Source: Palsa-1188 sp050010575 (GTDB taxonomy: Bacteria; Bacillota; DSM-12270; Thermacetogeniales; Thermacetogeniaceae). From it: 20,436 bases of DNA. Shown piece by piece: positions 7,656 to 14,869 of this stretch. Under the pieces are notes generated by a model that saw only the letters and a list, made by a program, of their open reading frames with translations, was not told where the DNA came from and made no database searches. Location: NCBI GenBank assembly GCA_050010575.1, contig JBEKKU010000028.1, positions 1 to 20,436 on the forward strand, in the 5' to 3' direction. The position numbers and the translations under genes were made by a program. How positions within the stretch are numbered: position 1 is the first letter of the stretch; each line of letters begins with the position of its first letter.

Positions 7656-7904
7656 GTGAACCCATTATTAACAAGGATTTCGATTGATCCTAATGTGTGT
7701 TTCGGTAAGCCCTGTATCAGGGGAACGCGGATATGGGTGTCGCTTCTGCTTGATTATTTGGCGGACGGAATGACCTTTGAAGAAGTACTGTCTGAGTTTC
7801 CACAGATCGAAGTCGATGATATTAAAGCAGCAATAGCTTATGGTGCTGAAATGGCAAGGGAGCGGTATGTGGAGATCCCAACGACAGAGGCTGCGGCAGG
7901 ATGA
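7656..7904 (+). CDS. DUF433 family protein, likely antitoxin
   Basis: The 82-residue protein starts at GTG 7656, preceded by a G-rich ribosome site (GGGGGGTG). The family pattern is clear: RISIDPNVCFGKPCIRGTRIWVSLLLDYLADGMTFEEVLSEFP, where G-K-P-C-I-x-G-T-R-I is the DUF433 hallmark, followed by a helix-turn-helix-like stretch. DUF433 proteins are usually paired with DUF5615 PIN-like proteins as putative antitoxin and DNA-binding autoregulator. The stop codon overlaps the next start (ATGA at 7901-7904), as expected for a coupled pair. Codon use is visibly less GC-rich than in the flanking wall-polymer genes. A weak promoter (TTGTTA 7601, TAAAAT 7622, 15-bp spacer) lies upstream. Confidence 0.88.
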   Translation: MNPLLTRISIDPNVCFGKPCIRGTRIWVSLLLDYLADGMTFEEVLSEFPQIEVDDIKAAIAYGAEMARERYVEIPTTEAAAG

Positions 7905-8284
7905 GAATTAAATTGGATGAGAACATAGGAGCGAGCATCCAGCGGATTTTTCGAAATGCTGGGCATGATACCCAAACAGTCCGTGATCAAAAGATCGAAG
8001 GATGTTCGGACGAAACGCTTTTTAAGACATGCTGTTCCGAAAACAGATGTTTGGTGACGCTAGATCTGGATTTTTCGAATGTATTGCGATATTCACCAGA
8101 AAGTAGCGCGGGAATTGCCATCATCCGTGCGCCAAAAAGTGCAAATATAACCGTTTTAAGGGATCTGGCAAGACAATTCTTACAGGTGGTCGATCGTATG
8201 CCTATCGCTCAACAATTGTGGATTATCGAGCCTGGAAGAATACGGATCCATCAAGAGGAAAAGAATGTAAATAAATCGCAATAG
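7901..8284 (+). CDS. DUF5615 PIN-like protein, likely toxin/RNase
   Basis: The 127-residue protein overlaps the DUF433 gene by 4 bases. It starts MRIKLDENIG, with the DEN motif of the first acidic site, and continues with GHDTQTVRD, a DETLF segment and VTLDLDFSN, the second acidic cluster of the DUF5615/Mut7-C-related PIN-like fold. These acidic residues would bind the metal of a ribonuclease. The pair is inferred to be a type II toxin-antitoxin-like module; activity is not shown for most members. A strong terminator follows at once (8286-8318), so the pair forms a self-contained, AT-richer cassette inserted in the envelope cluster. Confidence 0.87.
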   Translation: MRIKLDENIGASIQRIFRNAGHDTQTVRDQKIEGCSDETLFKTCCSENRCLVTLDLDFSNVLRYSPESSAGIAIIRAPKSANITVLRDLARQFLQVVDRMPIAQQLWIIEPGRIRIHQEEKNVNKSQ

Positions 8285-8285
8285 A

Positions 8286-8318
8286 GCCCTGTTCATTTTA
8301 ACAGGGTCTTTCTTTTTT
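8286..8318 (+). terminator. Intrinsic terminator of the DUF433/DUF5615 cassette
   Basis: CCCTGTT (8287-8293), loop CATTTT, AACAGGG (8300-8306), then TCTTTCTTTTTT. A G-T pair extends the stem by one. It begins right after the DUF5615 stop codon. Confidence 0.88.
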
Positions 8319-8396
8319 GTATCTCTTTGTCAGAGTTTATTCATGGAATCAACCAAATACGTTGTATTTTATCAACTCATAAGAGTGTGAGAAACT

Positions 8397-10109
8397 GTGG
8401 CCAGGAAGAGTGGAAACAATAAAATCACCGGCTGGTTGGCCGGGGCGTGGCCCTGGGCGCTGCTGCTCTTGCTGGTGGCGGCCGGCGCCCTGCTTTTCTG
8501 GCATGCCTTCTATAAGGGCGCCTTCCGCGGCCTGTTCATCAACGATGCCTACGACTATGCCAGCATCGCCCACAACATCGCCCTCGGCCGGGGGGTGCGG
8601 TCCGAATATTTAACTCCGCTCGGCCTCGCTCACCTGGGCGTGCCGCAGCCGGACCTGTGGCGGGCGCCCCTGTGGCCGCTGCTGCTCGCCCTGTTCCAGA
8701 GGCTCTTCGGCTTCAAGGATGCGGCCTCGGCCCTGGCCGGCGGGGCCTGCTTTGGAGCTGGGGCCTGCCTGGTCTTCCTGCTGGGCCGGCGCTGGTTCAA
8801 CTGCCCGGTGGCCATCGCCGCCACCCTGCTGTATATCTTCAGCAGCCAGTTGCTCGTTTTCAGCCTCACCGGCCTCACCGAGCCTCTGGCGGTGCTCCTG
8901 ATGCTGGGCTGGTTCTACCTGCTCACCGGTCCGTCTCCCGGGACCTGGTGGCAGCCCCTGCTAGCCGGGGCTGCCGGCGGCCTGTTCTACCTGGCCCGCT
9001 ACAATGCGGCCCTCTTCTTCGTGCCGGGCCTGGTCTACCTGTGGTGGCGCCTGCGGCAGGACGCCCCGGGACTGGGCCGGCGCCGGCCCAGTCCACCCTT
9101 TATCCGCACAGCAGCCCTGTTTCTGCTCGGCCTCCTGCTGATCACCGGGCCCTGGCTCGGGCGCAATTACCTGCTGACCGGCAATCCCTTCTTCTCCCTG
9201 CAGAAATACGAGCCGGCCATGTTCACCGCCACCTATCCGGATTACAGCCTGTACATGCAGCCGGCCAAGATCGACGTGATCGGCTTTATTGGCGCCCACC
9301 CCTCGGAGATGACCGCCAAGGTGGCCTCCGGTTGGGCAAACTTCACCCGGGACTTCTTCAAACCGGAGTTCACTGGGGTCTCCCTGGGAGTGATGATCCT
9401 GTTCCTGCTGACGCTGCTGCTGCCCCTGGGCCTGTGGTTCCCGGCCCAGCGGGGCGTGCGCTGGCTGCTGGCAGCCTGTTTTCTACTGCAGTTGGGAGCG
9501 CTGCTGCCCATTCACTACATCCCCCGCCTGTTCATCATCTTTGCCCCCTTCTACGCGCTCTATGCTGCGGCAGGCGTCTGGGCCCTGGGCCGGCTGGCTG
9601 CGGCGGGGATCTGGAGGCGGCTGATGCGGCCGCCGGAACTGCGCGGCGGCACGCTGCAGAATGTGATGGGACCCGGCTCCCCGGCCACTGTGGCGGTGGC
9701 CGTGCTCATCCTGGCCATTTTCACCCTGACCGGCAGCCGGGCTAACTATCCCGACCTTCATCCTCCCTCCGAGGGGCCGCACCCCCTGTCCATGTGGGGC
9801 GAGCAGCACCTGCGGGATGTCCAGGGCTACGTGACCGGGGACCAGGTGGTGGCCTCCGACGTTGGCCACTTCTTCGCCTGGTATGGCGACCGCTACGCCT
9901 GCAAACTGCCCCTGAGGCCGCAACTGCTGCCGCAGCTCGGCGCCCTTGCCCCGATCCGGGCGATCTTCCTGTCCCACTGGACCACCTGGGACCTGCCCGA
10001 GGTAGACCCCGCCTGGCTGGCCATCTACCGGACCAGGCCGGCCCGGGTGGAGGGGTTCGTCCTGACCCGGGTCTATCCGGACGGCAGCTTACTGTACATC
10101 AGAAAGTAG
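8397..10109 (+). CDS. GT-C fold membrane glycosyltransferase (GT39/ArnT-like)
   Basis: The 570-residue protein starts at GTG 8397 with only a weak ribosome site. A first membrane helix (about residues 18-36) is followed by the loop FINDAYDYASIAHNIALGRG, which matches the catalytic-loop position of dolichyl- or undecaprenyl-phosphate-sugar-dependent GT-C enzymes (D-x-x-x-Y). The R-x-P-L-W-P-L-L-L-A-L pattern and about ten further helices follow. The C-terminal ~120 residues form a soluble domain (about 450-570). Such enzymes move a sugar from a polyprenyl-phosphate donor to an acceptor on the outer membrane face. With UbiA and the ArnE-like transporter upstream, this may be the enzyme that uses their lipid-linked sugar. 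Confidence 0.82.
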   Translation: MARKSGNNKITGWLAGAWPWALLLLLVAAGALLFWHAFYKGAFRGLFINDAYDYASIAHNIALGRGVRSEYLTPLGLAHLGVPQPDLWRAPLWPLLLALFQRLFGFKDAASALAGGACFGAGACLVFLLGRRWFNCPVAIAATLLYIFSSQLLVFSLTGLTEPLAVLLMLGWFYLLTGPSPGTWWQPLLAGAAGGLFYLARYNAALFFVPGLVYLWWRLRQDAPGLGRRRPSPPFIRTAALFLLGLLLITGPWLGRNYLLTGNPFFSLQKYEPAMFTATYPDYSLYMQPAKIDVIGFIGAHPSEMTAKVASGWANFTRDFFKPEFTGVSLGVMILFLLTLLLPLGLWFPAQRGVRWLLAACFLLQLGALLPIHYIPRLFIIFAPFYALYAAAGVWALGRLAAAGIWRRLMRPPELRGGTLQNVMGPGSPATVAVAVLILAIFTLTGSRANYPDLHPPSEGPHPLSMWGEQHLRDVQGYVTGDQVVASDVGHFFAWYGDRYACKLPLRPQLLPQLGALAPIRAIFLSHWTTWDLPEVDPAWLAIYRTRPARVEGFVLTRVYPDGSLLYIRK

Positions 10110-10136
10110 CAGGCAGCCGGGGAAGGATTTGGCCGG

Positions 10137-10164
10137 TTACTGTAGAAGTTCGTTATGTTAGAAT
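10137..10164 (+). promoter_or_regulatory. Possible extended -10 promoter upstream of csaB
   Basis: TGTTAGAAT (TG plus -10 TAGAAT at 10159-10164), with TTACTG (10137-10142) 16 bp upstream as a poor -35. It lies in the 157-bp gap before csaB. An imperfect hairpin (GGCGC 10226-10230 with GCGCC 10243-10247) is in the predicted leader. Confidence 0.35.
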
Positions 10165-10275
10165 GATACCGTTGTCACTAAGAGACGCACCATATTAGAT
10201 AGGCTCGAATAGGACTGAGAGCCCAGGCGCCGATCTTTTTGTGCGCCCGGCATTTCTCCAAGGCAGGTGTCATCG

Positions 10276-11604
10276 GTGCTACGGATTGCAGTTTCCGGTT
10301 ACTACGGGTTCCAAAACGCGGGTGACGATGCCATCCTCATGGCTATGGTGACTAACATCCGGGCGCTGGCGCCCGGTGCGGAGATCACCGTCTTCTCCCA
10401 CTCCCCGGCGGAGACCCGCCAGTTGTACGGGATCAGGGCGGTCAACCGCTGGAATCCCTTCGGGATTATCTGGACGCTGTTGCGCTCCGACCTGCTGCTC
10501 TCCGGAGGCGGCGGCCTGCTTCAGGATGTCACCGGGGTCCGCAGCATCTGCTACTACCTGGTGGTCGTGATGTTGGCCCTGGCCCTGGGGAAGCCGGTGG
10601 TTTACTACGCCCAGGGAGTGGGCCCGGTGCGGACGCGCCTCGGGCTCTGGCTGACCCGGATCGTCTCCAACCGGGTCGATCTGATCACCGTCAGGGACCA
10701 GGCCTCCAGGGATGATCTGCTGGCCATGGGCGTCAACCGCCCGCCCCTGGTGGTCACGGCCGATCCGGTGCTGGCCCTGAACCCCTCCCAGCTCAACATG
10801 GCCAACGGCACCGAGCTGCTGTCAGCCCTGCGCCTCCAGGCCCGGGCAGCAGCGGCCGAGCCGGCGGAGACAGGTACGGAGCCGTTGCCACCGGTGGACA
10901 CCGCAACGGCAGAACGGAAAGGCGAACAGCAACTGGCGGGCACCGTAGATGTTGCTTCGGAGAGCACCGCTGCAGCCGGGCGGCGCCTGGGGATCGTCAT
11001 CAGGGACTGGCCGGATGGCAACCATTATAAGAAGCAGATCGCCGCCGCTGCAGACCGTTTTGCCAGGGACGGCTGGGAAGTGATCCTGGTTCCCTTTCAC
11101 TATCCGGCCGACGTGCAGGCCTGCAAGGAGGTCTCCTGGCTGATGCAGTCGCCGAGCCTGCTGGTCTGCTCGCGGCAGAGCCTGGGAGACCTGTTCGGGC
11201 TGCTGGGAGCACTGGACCTGGTATTGGCCATGCGGCTGCATGCCATCGTCATGGCTTCGGTGATGCGGCTGCCCTGTGTGGGCATTCCTTACGATCCCAA
11301 GGTGGAGCGGTTCCTGGAACTGACCGGACAGCCGAGCGCCGGCAGTCTGGGCAACCTGTCAGAGGAGCGGCTCTACCAGGTGCTGCTGGACACCTGGGAG
11401 CGGCGCCAGGAGATCACGGGGCGCCTGGACAAGGTGCTGGCCCACCTGAGGCAGCAGGCCTGGGAGACCGCCAGCCTGACCCTGAGCGTGTTCTACGCCC
11501 GCTATCCCAAAATGCGGAAAAACCTGGCCCGGACCGGCAGCAGAACTCCCGGGGAGCTGTTCCGGGGATCAGCAGGGAGCAGGGGCAGAAACCTCAAGCA
11601 ATGA
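10276..11604 (+). CDS. csaB: CsaB-type polysaccharide pyruvyltransferase
   Basis: The start LRIAVSGYYGFQNAGDDAILMAMV is the CsaB signature. SGGGGLLQDVTG, YYAQGVGPV, ITVRDQASRDDLLAMGV and the late DLVLAMRLHAIVMASVMRLPCVGIPYDPKV follow in family order. GTG 10276 is chosen because AGGTG lies 6 bases upstream and the protein then begins like its relatives; GTG 10267 (three residues longer) is possible. CsaB adds pyruvate ketals to secondary cell-wall polymers, the modification that anchors SLH-domain S-layer proteins. Roughly residues 184-236 are an Ala/Glu/Thr/Pro-rich, low-complexity insert between the two Rossmann halves, and the C-terminus has an extra ~30-residue basic tail. It sits in a polymer cluster. 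No SLH protein is visible here. Confidence 0.92.
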   Translation: MLRIAVSGYYGFQNAGDDAILMAMVTNIRALAPGAEITVFSHSPAETRQLYGIRAVNRWNPFGIIWTLLRSDLLLSGGGGLLQDVTGVRSICYYLVVVMLALALGKPVVYYAQGVGPVRTRLGLWLTRIVSNRVDLITVRDQASRDDLLAMGVNRPPLVVTADPVLALNPSQLNMANGTELLSALRLQARAAAAEPAETGTEPLPPVDTATAERKGEQQLAGTVDVASESTAAAGRRLGIVIRDWPDGNHYKKQIAAAADRFARDGWEVILVPFHYPADVQACKEVSWLMQSPSLLVCSRQSLGDLFGLLGALDLVLAMRLHAIVMASVMRLPCVGIPYDPKVERFLELTGQPSAGSLGNLSEERLYQVLLDTWERRQEITGRLDKVLAHLRQQAWETASLTLSVFYARYPKMRKNLARTGSRTPGELFRGSAGSRGRNLKQ

Positions 11605-11671
11605 TCAGGCGTCCGGGCGGCATTCAGATCGATCATAAATTTGGCCATTCCAAGGAGAATGCCCGAATAGG

Positions 11672-12778
11672 ATGAATAGAGCGACAGTTTTACTTGCCCT
11701 CATGCAACTGGACATCGGCGGGGCGGAGACCCACGTGGTCGACCTGGCCCGCCACCTGACCAGCCTTGGTTACCGGGTGCTGGTGGCCTCCAACGGCGGC
11801 TGCTACGTGGAGAAGCTGGCCGGATACGGTGTGCCCCACTACCAGGTACCCCTGCATGACCATAAGCCCGACTTGCTGTGGCGGTCAGTCTGGGCGATGC
11901 GCCGCATCGTCCGGGAGCAGCAGGTGGACCTGATCCACGCCCACGCCCGGATTCCCGCCTTCGTGACGGCGGTCATGGGCCGGCCGAAGCGGGTCCGCTT
12001 CATTACCACCGCCCACTACAACTTCAAGGGGGTACGCTACCTGTCCCGCTGGGGAGAGAAGACCATTGCCGTCAGCGAGGACATCAGGGCCTATCTGATC
12101 GATTACTTCCGGGTGCCTCCCGAGCGGATCGTGGTCATTCCCAACGGTGTGGACACCGAGCTGTTCAGTCCGGCGTTGCCGATCTCAGAATCCGGAGCCC
12201 CGGGGCCGACCAGAATCGTCATGGTCAGCCGGATGGACGGGGTCCTGGCCGACGTGGCGGTGAACCTGATCTCCGCCTGCGAGCAGATCTACGACCGGTG
12301 GCCGCTGCGGTTGGAGATCGTGGGAGACGGGGACAACCTCGGCGTGGTGTCGAAGCGGGCGGCAGCCTGCAACAGGCGCCGCGGGGAGGCGGTGGTCTCC
12401 GTGCTGGGCGCCCGTACCGACGTGGACCGGATCCTGGCCGGCAGCGACCTGGTGGTGGGAGTCAGCAGGGTGGCCATGGAGGCCATGTCCTGCGCCAAAC
12501 CGGTGATCCTGGCTGGACCCCAGGGGTTCGGCGGCCTGCTGGAGCCAAGCATGGTGGATCAGTTCAAGGGTGACAACTTCACCGCCCGCCAGCAGAACGC
12601 CGCCGTCACCATATCCGGGCTGACGGCCGCCCTGGAGGCGTTTTTTGACCGGCCTCCCGAGTGGCGCCGCAACACTGGCCAGTTCTTGCGGCAGTTGGTG
12701 ATCGCCGAGTATAGCAGCCTGCGCATGGCGGAGCGAGTGGCCGGGGTCTACGAGGAACTCCTGTCCCGCCCCGTGTGA
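11672..12778 (+). CDS. Family 4 glycosyltransferase (GT-B fold)
   Basis: The 368-residue protein begins LLALMQLDIGGAETHVVDLARHL, the GT4 nucleotide-sugar enzyme start with G-G-A-E. It continues with IHAHARIPAF, KTIAVSEDIRAYL and VVIPNGVDTELFSP. The C-terminal half has IVMVSRMDG and SDLVVGVSRVAMEAMSCAKPVILAGPQGFGG. The usual E-x7-E pair is reduced to the second Glu, with VSRVA in place of the first, as in a known GT4 subgroup. It probably transfers a sugar to a lipid-linked intermediate on the cytoplasmic face. It is the last intact cluster gene before the IscB element, which begins about 60-75 bp after its stop codon. Confidence 0.85.
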   Translation: MNRATVLLALMQLDIGGAETHVVDLARHLTSLGYRVLVASNGGCYVEKLAGYGVPHYQVPLHDHKPDLLWRSVWAMRRIVREQQVDLIHAHARIPAFVTAVMGRPKRVRFITTAHYNFKGVRYLSRWGEKTIAVSEDIRAYLIDYFRVPPERIVVIPNGVDTELFSPALPISESGAPGPTRIVMVSRMDGVLADVAVNLISACEQIYDRWPLRLEIVGDGDNLGVVSKRAAACNRRRGEAVVSVLGARTDVDRILAGSDLVVGVSRVAMEAMSCAKPVILAGPQGFGGLLEPSMVDQFKGDNFTARQQNAAVTISGLTAALEAFFDRPPEWRRNTGQFLRQLVIAEYSSLRMAERVAGVYEELLSRPV

Positions 12779-12780
12779 AA

Positions 12781-12807
12781 CGCGTAAACGCGGGGACGGT
12801 TCTCGCG
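12781..12807. repeat. GGGGACGGTTCTC motif flanked by CGCG repeats
   Basis: A 12-base palindrome CGCGTAAACGCG (12781-12792) is followed by the core GGGGACGGTTCTC (12793-12805). CGCG at 12789-12792 and 12804-12807 could close a small hairpin around the core. The same 13-base core occurs inverted at 20341-20353. It lies between the GT4 stop codon and the omega-RNA, so it probably predates or flanks the IscB insertion. Confidence 0.5.
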
Positions 12808-12851
12808 CTCAGTTTTTGATCTAGAACAGTTTAGAAAGGGTGTCAGCCTGC

Positions 12852-13104
12852 GTCAACCACCCACGTCTAAAGACACGGGCTTGTGTAAAAGCTAAAGCCC
12901 TGGTTGACTAGCCTTAGTGGTCGGGATCCCCTGAGCGAACCACTACGTTACCTGCGAATATATAGGCACTCCGGGATGCACGCCCAAGTCCCGGACTCTG
13001 CGGCCGGTGGTTAAACAATCTTGATGGGTAGGGATAGTGCTGCCGGTACAAAACCGCAGGTAACATTGGCGATGGGCAATCTACTCCGAAAGGAGGAACA
13101 CTTT
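12852..13104 (+). ncRNA. omega-RNA / HEARO-like structured RNA of IscB
   Basis: This 253-base non-coding stretch upstream of iscB is dense in perfect inverted repeats: 12852-12859 with 12901-12908 (GTCAACCA/TGGTTGAC); 12877-12882 with 12895-12900 (GGGCTT/AAGCCC), stacked on it; 12915-12921 with 12939-12945 (TAGTGGT/ACCACTA); 12947-12956 with 13055-13064 (GTTACCTGCG/CGCAGGTAAC), a 10-bp stem closing a multibranched region; and 12970-12976 with 12989-12995 (TCCGGGA/TCCCGGA) inside it. It ends in AAAGGAGGAAC, which doubles as the iscB ribosome site, as I recall for the OgeuIscB omega-RNA. Known omega-RNAs carry the guide at the 5' end, so the guide would be about 12836-12851. The region explains the 326-bp gap before iscB. 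Confidence 0.85.
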
Positions 13105-14372
13105 ATGTTAGTGTTCGTGCAAGACAGGCATGGCAAACCAATAATGCCGTGCGACGAGAGAAAAGCAAGACTGCTTCTCAAACAGAAAAGTGTCAAAATC
13201 GTCAAGAGAACGCCGTTCACGATTCGGTATCTCTACGGCTGTTCCGGCTACAAGCAGCCTATTTCTCTAGGCGTGGACGCGGGCTACAAACACATCGGCC
13301 TGTCTGCAATCAACGAAAAGAAAGTACTATTTGAAGCCGAAGTCGAACTCCGCAGCGACATCGTGGATTTGCTCTCCACTAGAAGAGAACTTCGCCGTTC
13401 CCGGAGAAATCGTAACACCCGTTACCGGGCGCCCCGATTCGACAACCGCAAACGGAAAGACGGTTGGCTGGCTCCCTCGGTAGAAAATCGAGTAAACCAG
13501 CACTTGAAAGCTGTCGCCATGGTTCACAACTGTTGCCAATCATCAGCACCACCATTGAGGTTGCCCAATTCGATATTCAGAAGATCAAGAACCCTGAAGT
13601 CTCTGGAGTCGAGTACCAGCAGGGCGATCAGCTCGGCTTCTGGAATGTCCGGGAATATGTTTTCTGGAGAGACGGCCACAGATGCCACGGGCGAAAGGGC
13701 TGCAAGAACAAGATCCTCAACGTCCATCACAAGGAGAGCCGTAAGACTGGCGGAGATTCCCCTGACAATCTGATCACTCTCTGTGAGGAATGCCATAAAG
13801 GCTATCACGCCGGCAAACTGAAACTTGACCTGAAGCGTGGGCAATCCTTCAGGGCAGAAACTTTTATGGGCATCATGCGCTGGGCGGTCTACAACAGGCT
13901 GAAAGATCTATACCCAAACGTGCATCTAACCTACGGGTACATCACCAAAAACGCCCGTATCAACGCAGGGTTGGAGAAAAGCCACCGGGTAGATGCCCGC
14001 TGTATTTCAGGCAACTCGAAGGCTGAGCCCGATACTGACTGGTACTTCTTCAAACAGGTGCGTGGGCAGAACCGCCAGCTCCATAGGCTCAACCCCACTA
14101 GGGGCGGTCTCCGCAAGCCCAACAAGGCTTTTAGGTATGTTTTCGGGTTCCAGTTGTTCGACAAAGTAATATTCTCCGATCAGGAGTGCTTTGTTTTCGG
14201 ACGTAGATCGAGCGGATATTTCGATTTGCGAACGCTTGACGGAACAAAGATTCATGCTTCGGCGGACTACAAAAAGATTAGTTTGTTAGAAAAAGCAAGC
14301 ACTTTACTATGCGAAAGGAGGATATGCCGCTCTCCTCTCACGGCTGAAGTCGCGAGTATCCGAGTGGCATAA
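13105..14372 (+). pseudogene. iscB: IscB RNA-guided nuclease gene, interrupted by a one-base frameshift
   Basis: ATG 13105 has AGGAGG 8 bases upstream. The first frame gives the PLMP segment (GKPIMPC, residues 10-16), RKARLLLKQKSVKIVKRTPF, RuvC-I LGVDAGYKHIGLSA (Asp about 58) and the Arg-rich bridge helix (about 92-115). The frame then fails: at 13525-13532 the DNA reads CAC AAC TG, where the expected reading is CAC AAn CTG, so one base is missing at 13529/13530. The family sequence resumes in the other frame with LLPIISTTIEVAQFD (RuvC-II Glu), the HNH domain (Cys pairs and NVHHKESRKTGGDSPDNL, about 13680-13810) and RuvC-III HRVDARCISG, up to the stop at 14372. Repaired, it would be about 422 residues, normal for IscB. 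The upstream frame alone would stop at 13773 without HNH. It is either a recent loss-of-function mutation or a sequence error. Confidence 0.9.
14337..14356. repeat. Right-end hairpin of the IscB element
   Basis: CTCACGGC (14337-14344), loop TGAA, GTCGCGAG (14349-14356): an 8-pair stem with one A-C mismatch and one G-T pair. It lies inside the last codons of iscB. Subterminal imperfect hairpins of this kind are what Y1 (TnpA) transposases bind in IS200/IS605 elements. Confidence 0.55.
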
Positions 14373-14377
14373 GACAA

Positions 14378-14869
14378 ATGAAGCTATGGGAAAAAGGGAA
14401 GCTGTTCGGCCTGTTGAACATTGTCGACATCATTGTGATCTTGCTGGTGCTGGCGGCGGTGGCGGGAGTGGCCGCCAAGTCCACTGTCTTCAAGAAGATG
14501 CTGGTGAAATCCACGGTCAGCCACGTCAGAACTGTGGTCTATGTGGATGATATTCTTCCGGTTTCGGCGGCGGCGCCACAGGTCGGGGACGTCGTCAGGG
14601 AGCTGAGATCGGGGGATGAACTGGGTGTGGTCAAGGAGATTCAGATCCAGGACCATCTCGAGAAGGCATCTGACGCCCAGGGCAACTGGCATATGAATCC
14701 GGTTCCCGGGAAGAAGGCGCTGCTCCTGACCCTGGATGGCGATCTGGCAGCCTACAACCACCAGTTCCGGGTGGGGCAGGCCGACGTCAAGGTAGGCAGC
14801 AAGATCACTATCACTAGCGATCTGTACAACTTCGAGGGCGTGATCATCAAAGTAGAGGAGCTAAAATGA
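14378..14869 (+). CDS. DUF4330 family membrane-anchored protein
   Basis: The 163-residue protein starts MKLWEKGKLFGLLNIVDIIVILLVLAAVAGV, with the family's short basic start, the L-F-G-x-x-N-I-x-D motif and one membrane helix (about residues 15-35). A beta-rich extracytoplasmic part follows, with GDVVRELRSGDELGVVKEIQ and VGSKITITSDLYNFEGVIIKVEEL. DUF4330 genes often neighbour polysaccharide genes; their function is unknown. The start is 5 bases after the iscB stop codon and has no visible Shine-Dalgarno, so its original leader may have been displaced by the insertion. Its last codon overlaps the next gene (ATGA). Confidence 0.82.
   Translation: MKLWEKGKLFGLLNIVDIIVILLVLAAVAGVAAKSTVFKKMLVKSTVSHVRTVVYVDDILPVSAAAPQVGDVVRELRSGDELGVVKEIQIQDHLEKASDAQGNWHMNPVPGKKALLLTLDGDLAAYNHQFRVGQADVKVGSKITITSDLYNFEGVIIKVEELK

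Larger units (their letters stand above)
12836..14372 (+). mobile_element. IscB (IS200/IS605-related) element: omega-RNA, frameshifted iscB and right-end hairpin
   Basis: The element is defined by the omega-RNA-like leader (12852-13104), the iscB frame (13105-14372) and an imperfect subterminal hairpin at 14337-14356. No tnpA (Y1 transposase) is present, as is usual for IscB elements, which are thought to move with a helper transposase. Exact ends cannot be fixed from one copy. The left end should fall at the guide/scaffold junction near 12851, and the 16 bases before it (12836-12851) would then be the host-derived guide. The right end lies between 14356 and the DUF4330 start at 14378. The element splits a glycosyltransferase/Wzy cluster. 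Confidence 0.75.

Noticed and set aside
10221..10251. Hairpin before csaB as terminator or riboswitch
   Set aside because: The stem is imperfect and the T-run is in the loop. No known riboswitch core was recognised.
13520..13540. Programmed ribosomal frameshift in iscB
   Set aside because: The site (CACAACTGTTGCC) has no X-XXY-YYZ slippery heptamer, and I see no obvious stimulatory stem just downstream. A lost base is simpler.
13021..13773. Single 250-residue protein in the first frame through iscB
   Set aside because: From about 13530 the translation stops resembling IscB and becomes Ser/Arg-rich noise, while the other frame resumes the family sequence exactly there. The ATG at 13105 with AGGAGG is the real start.
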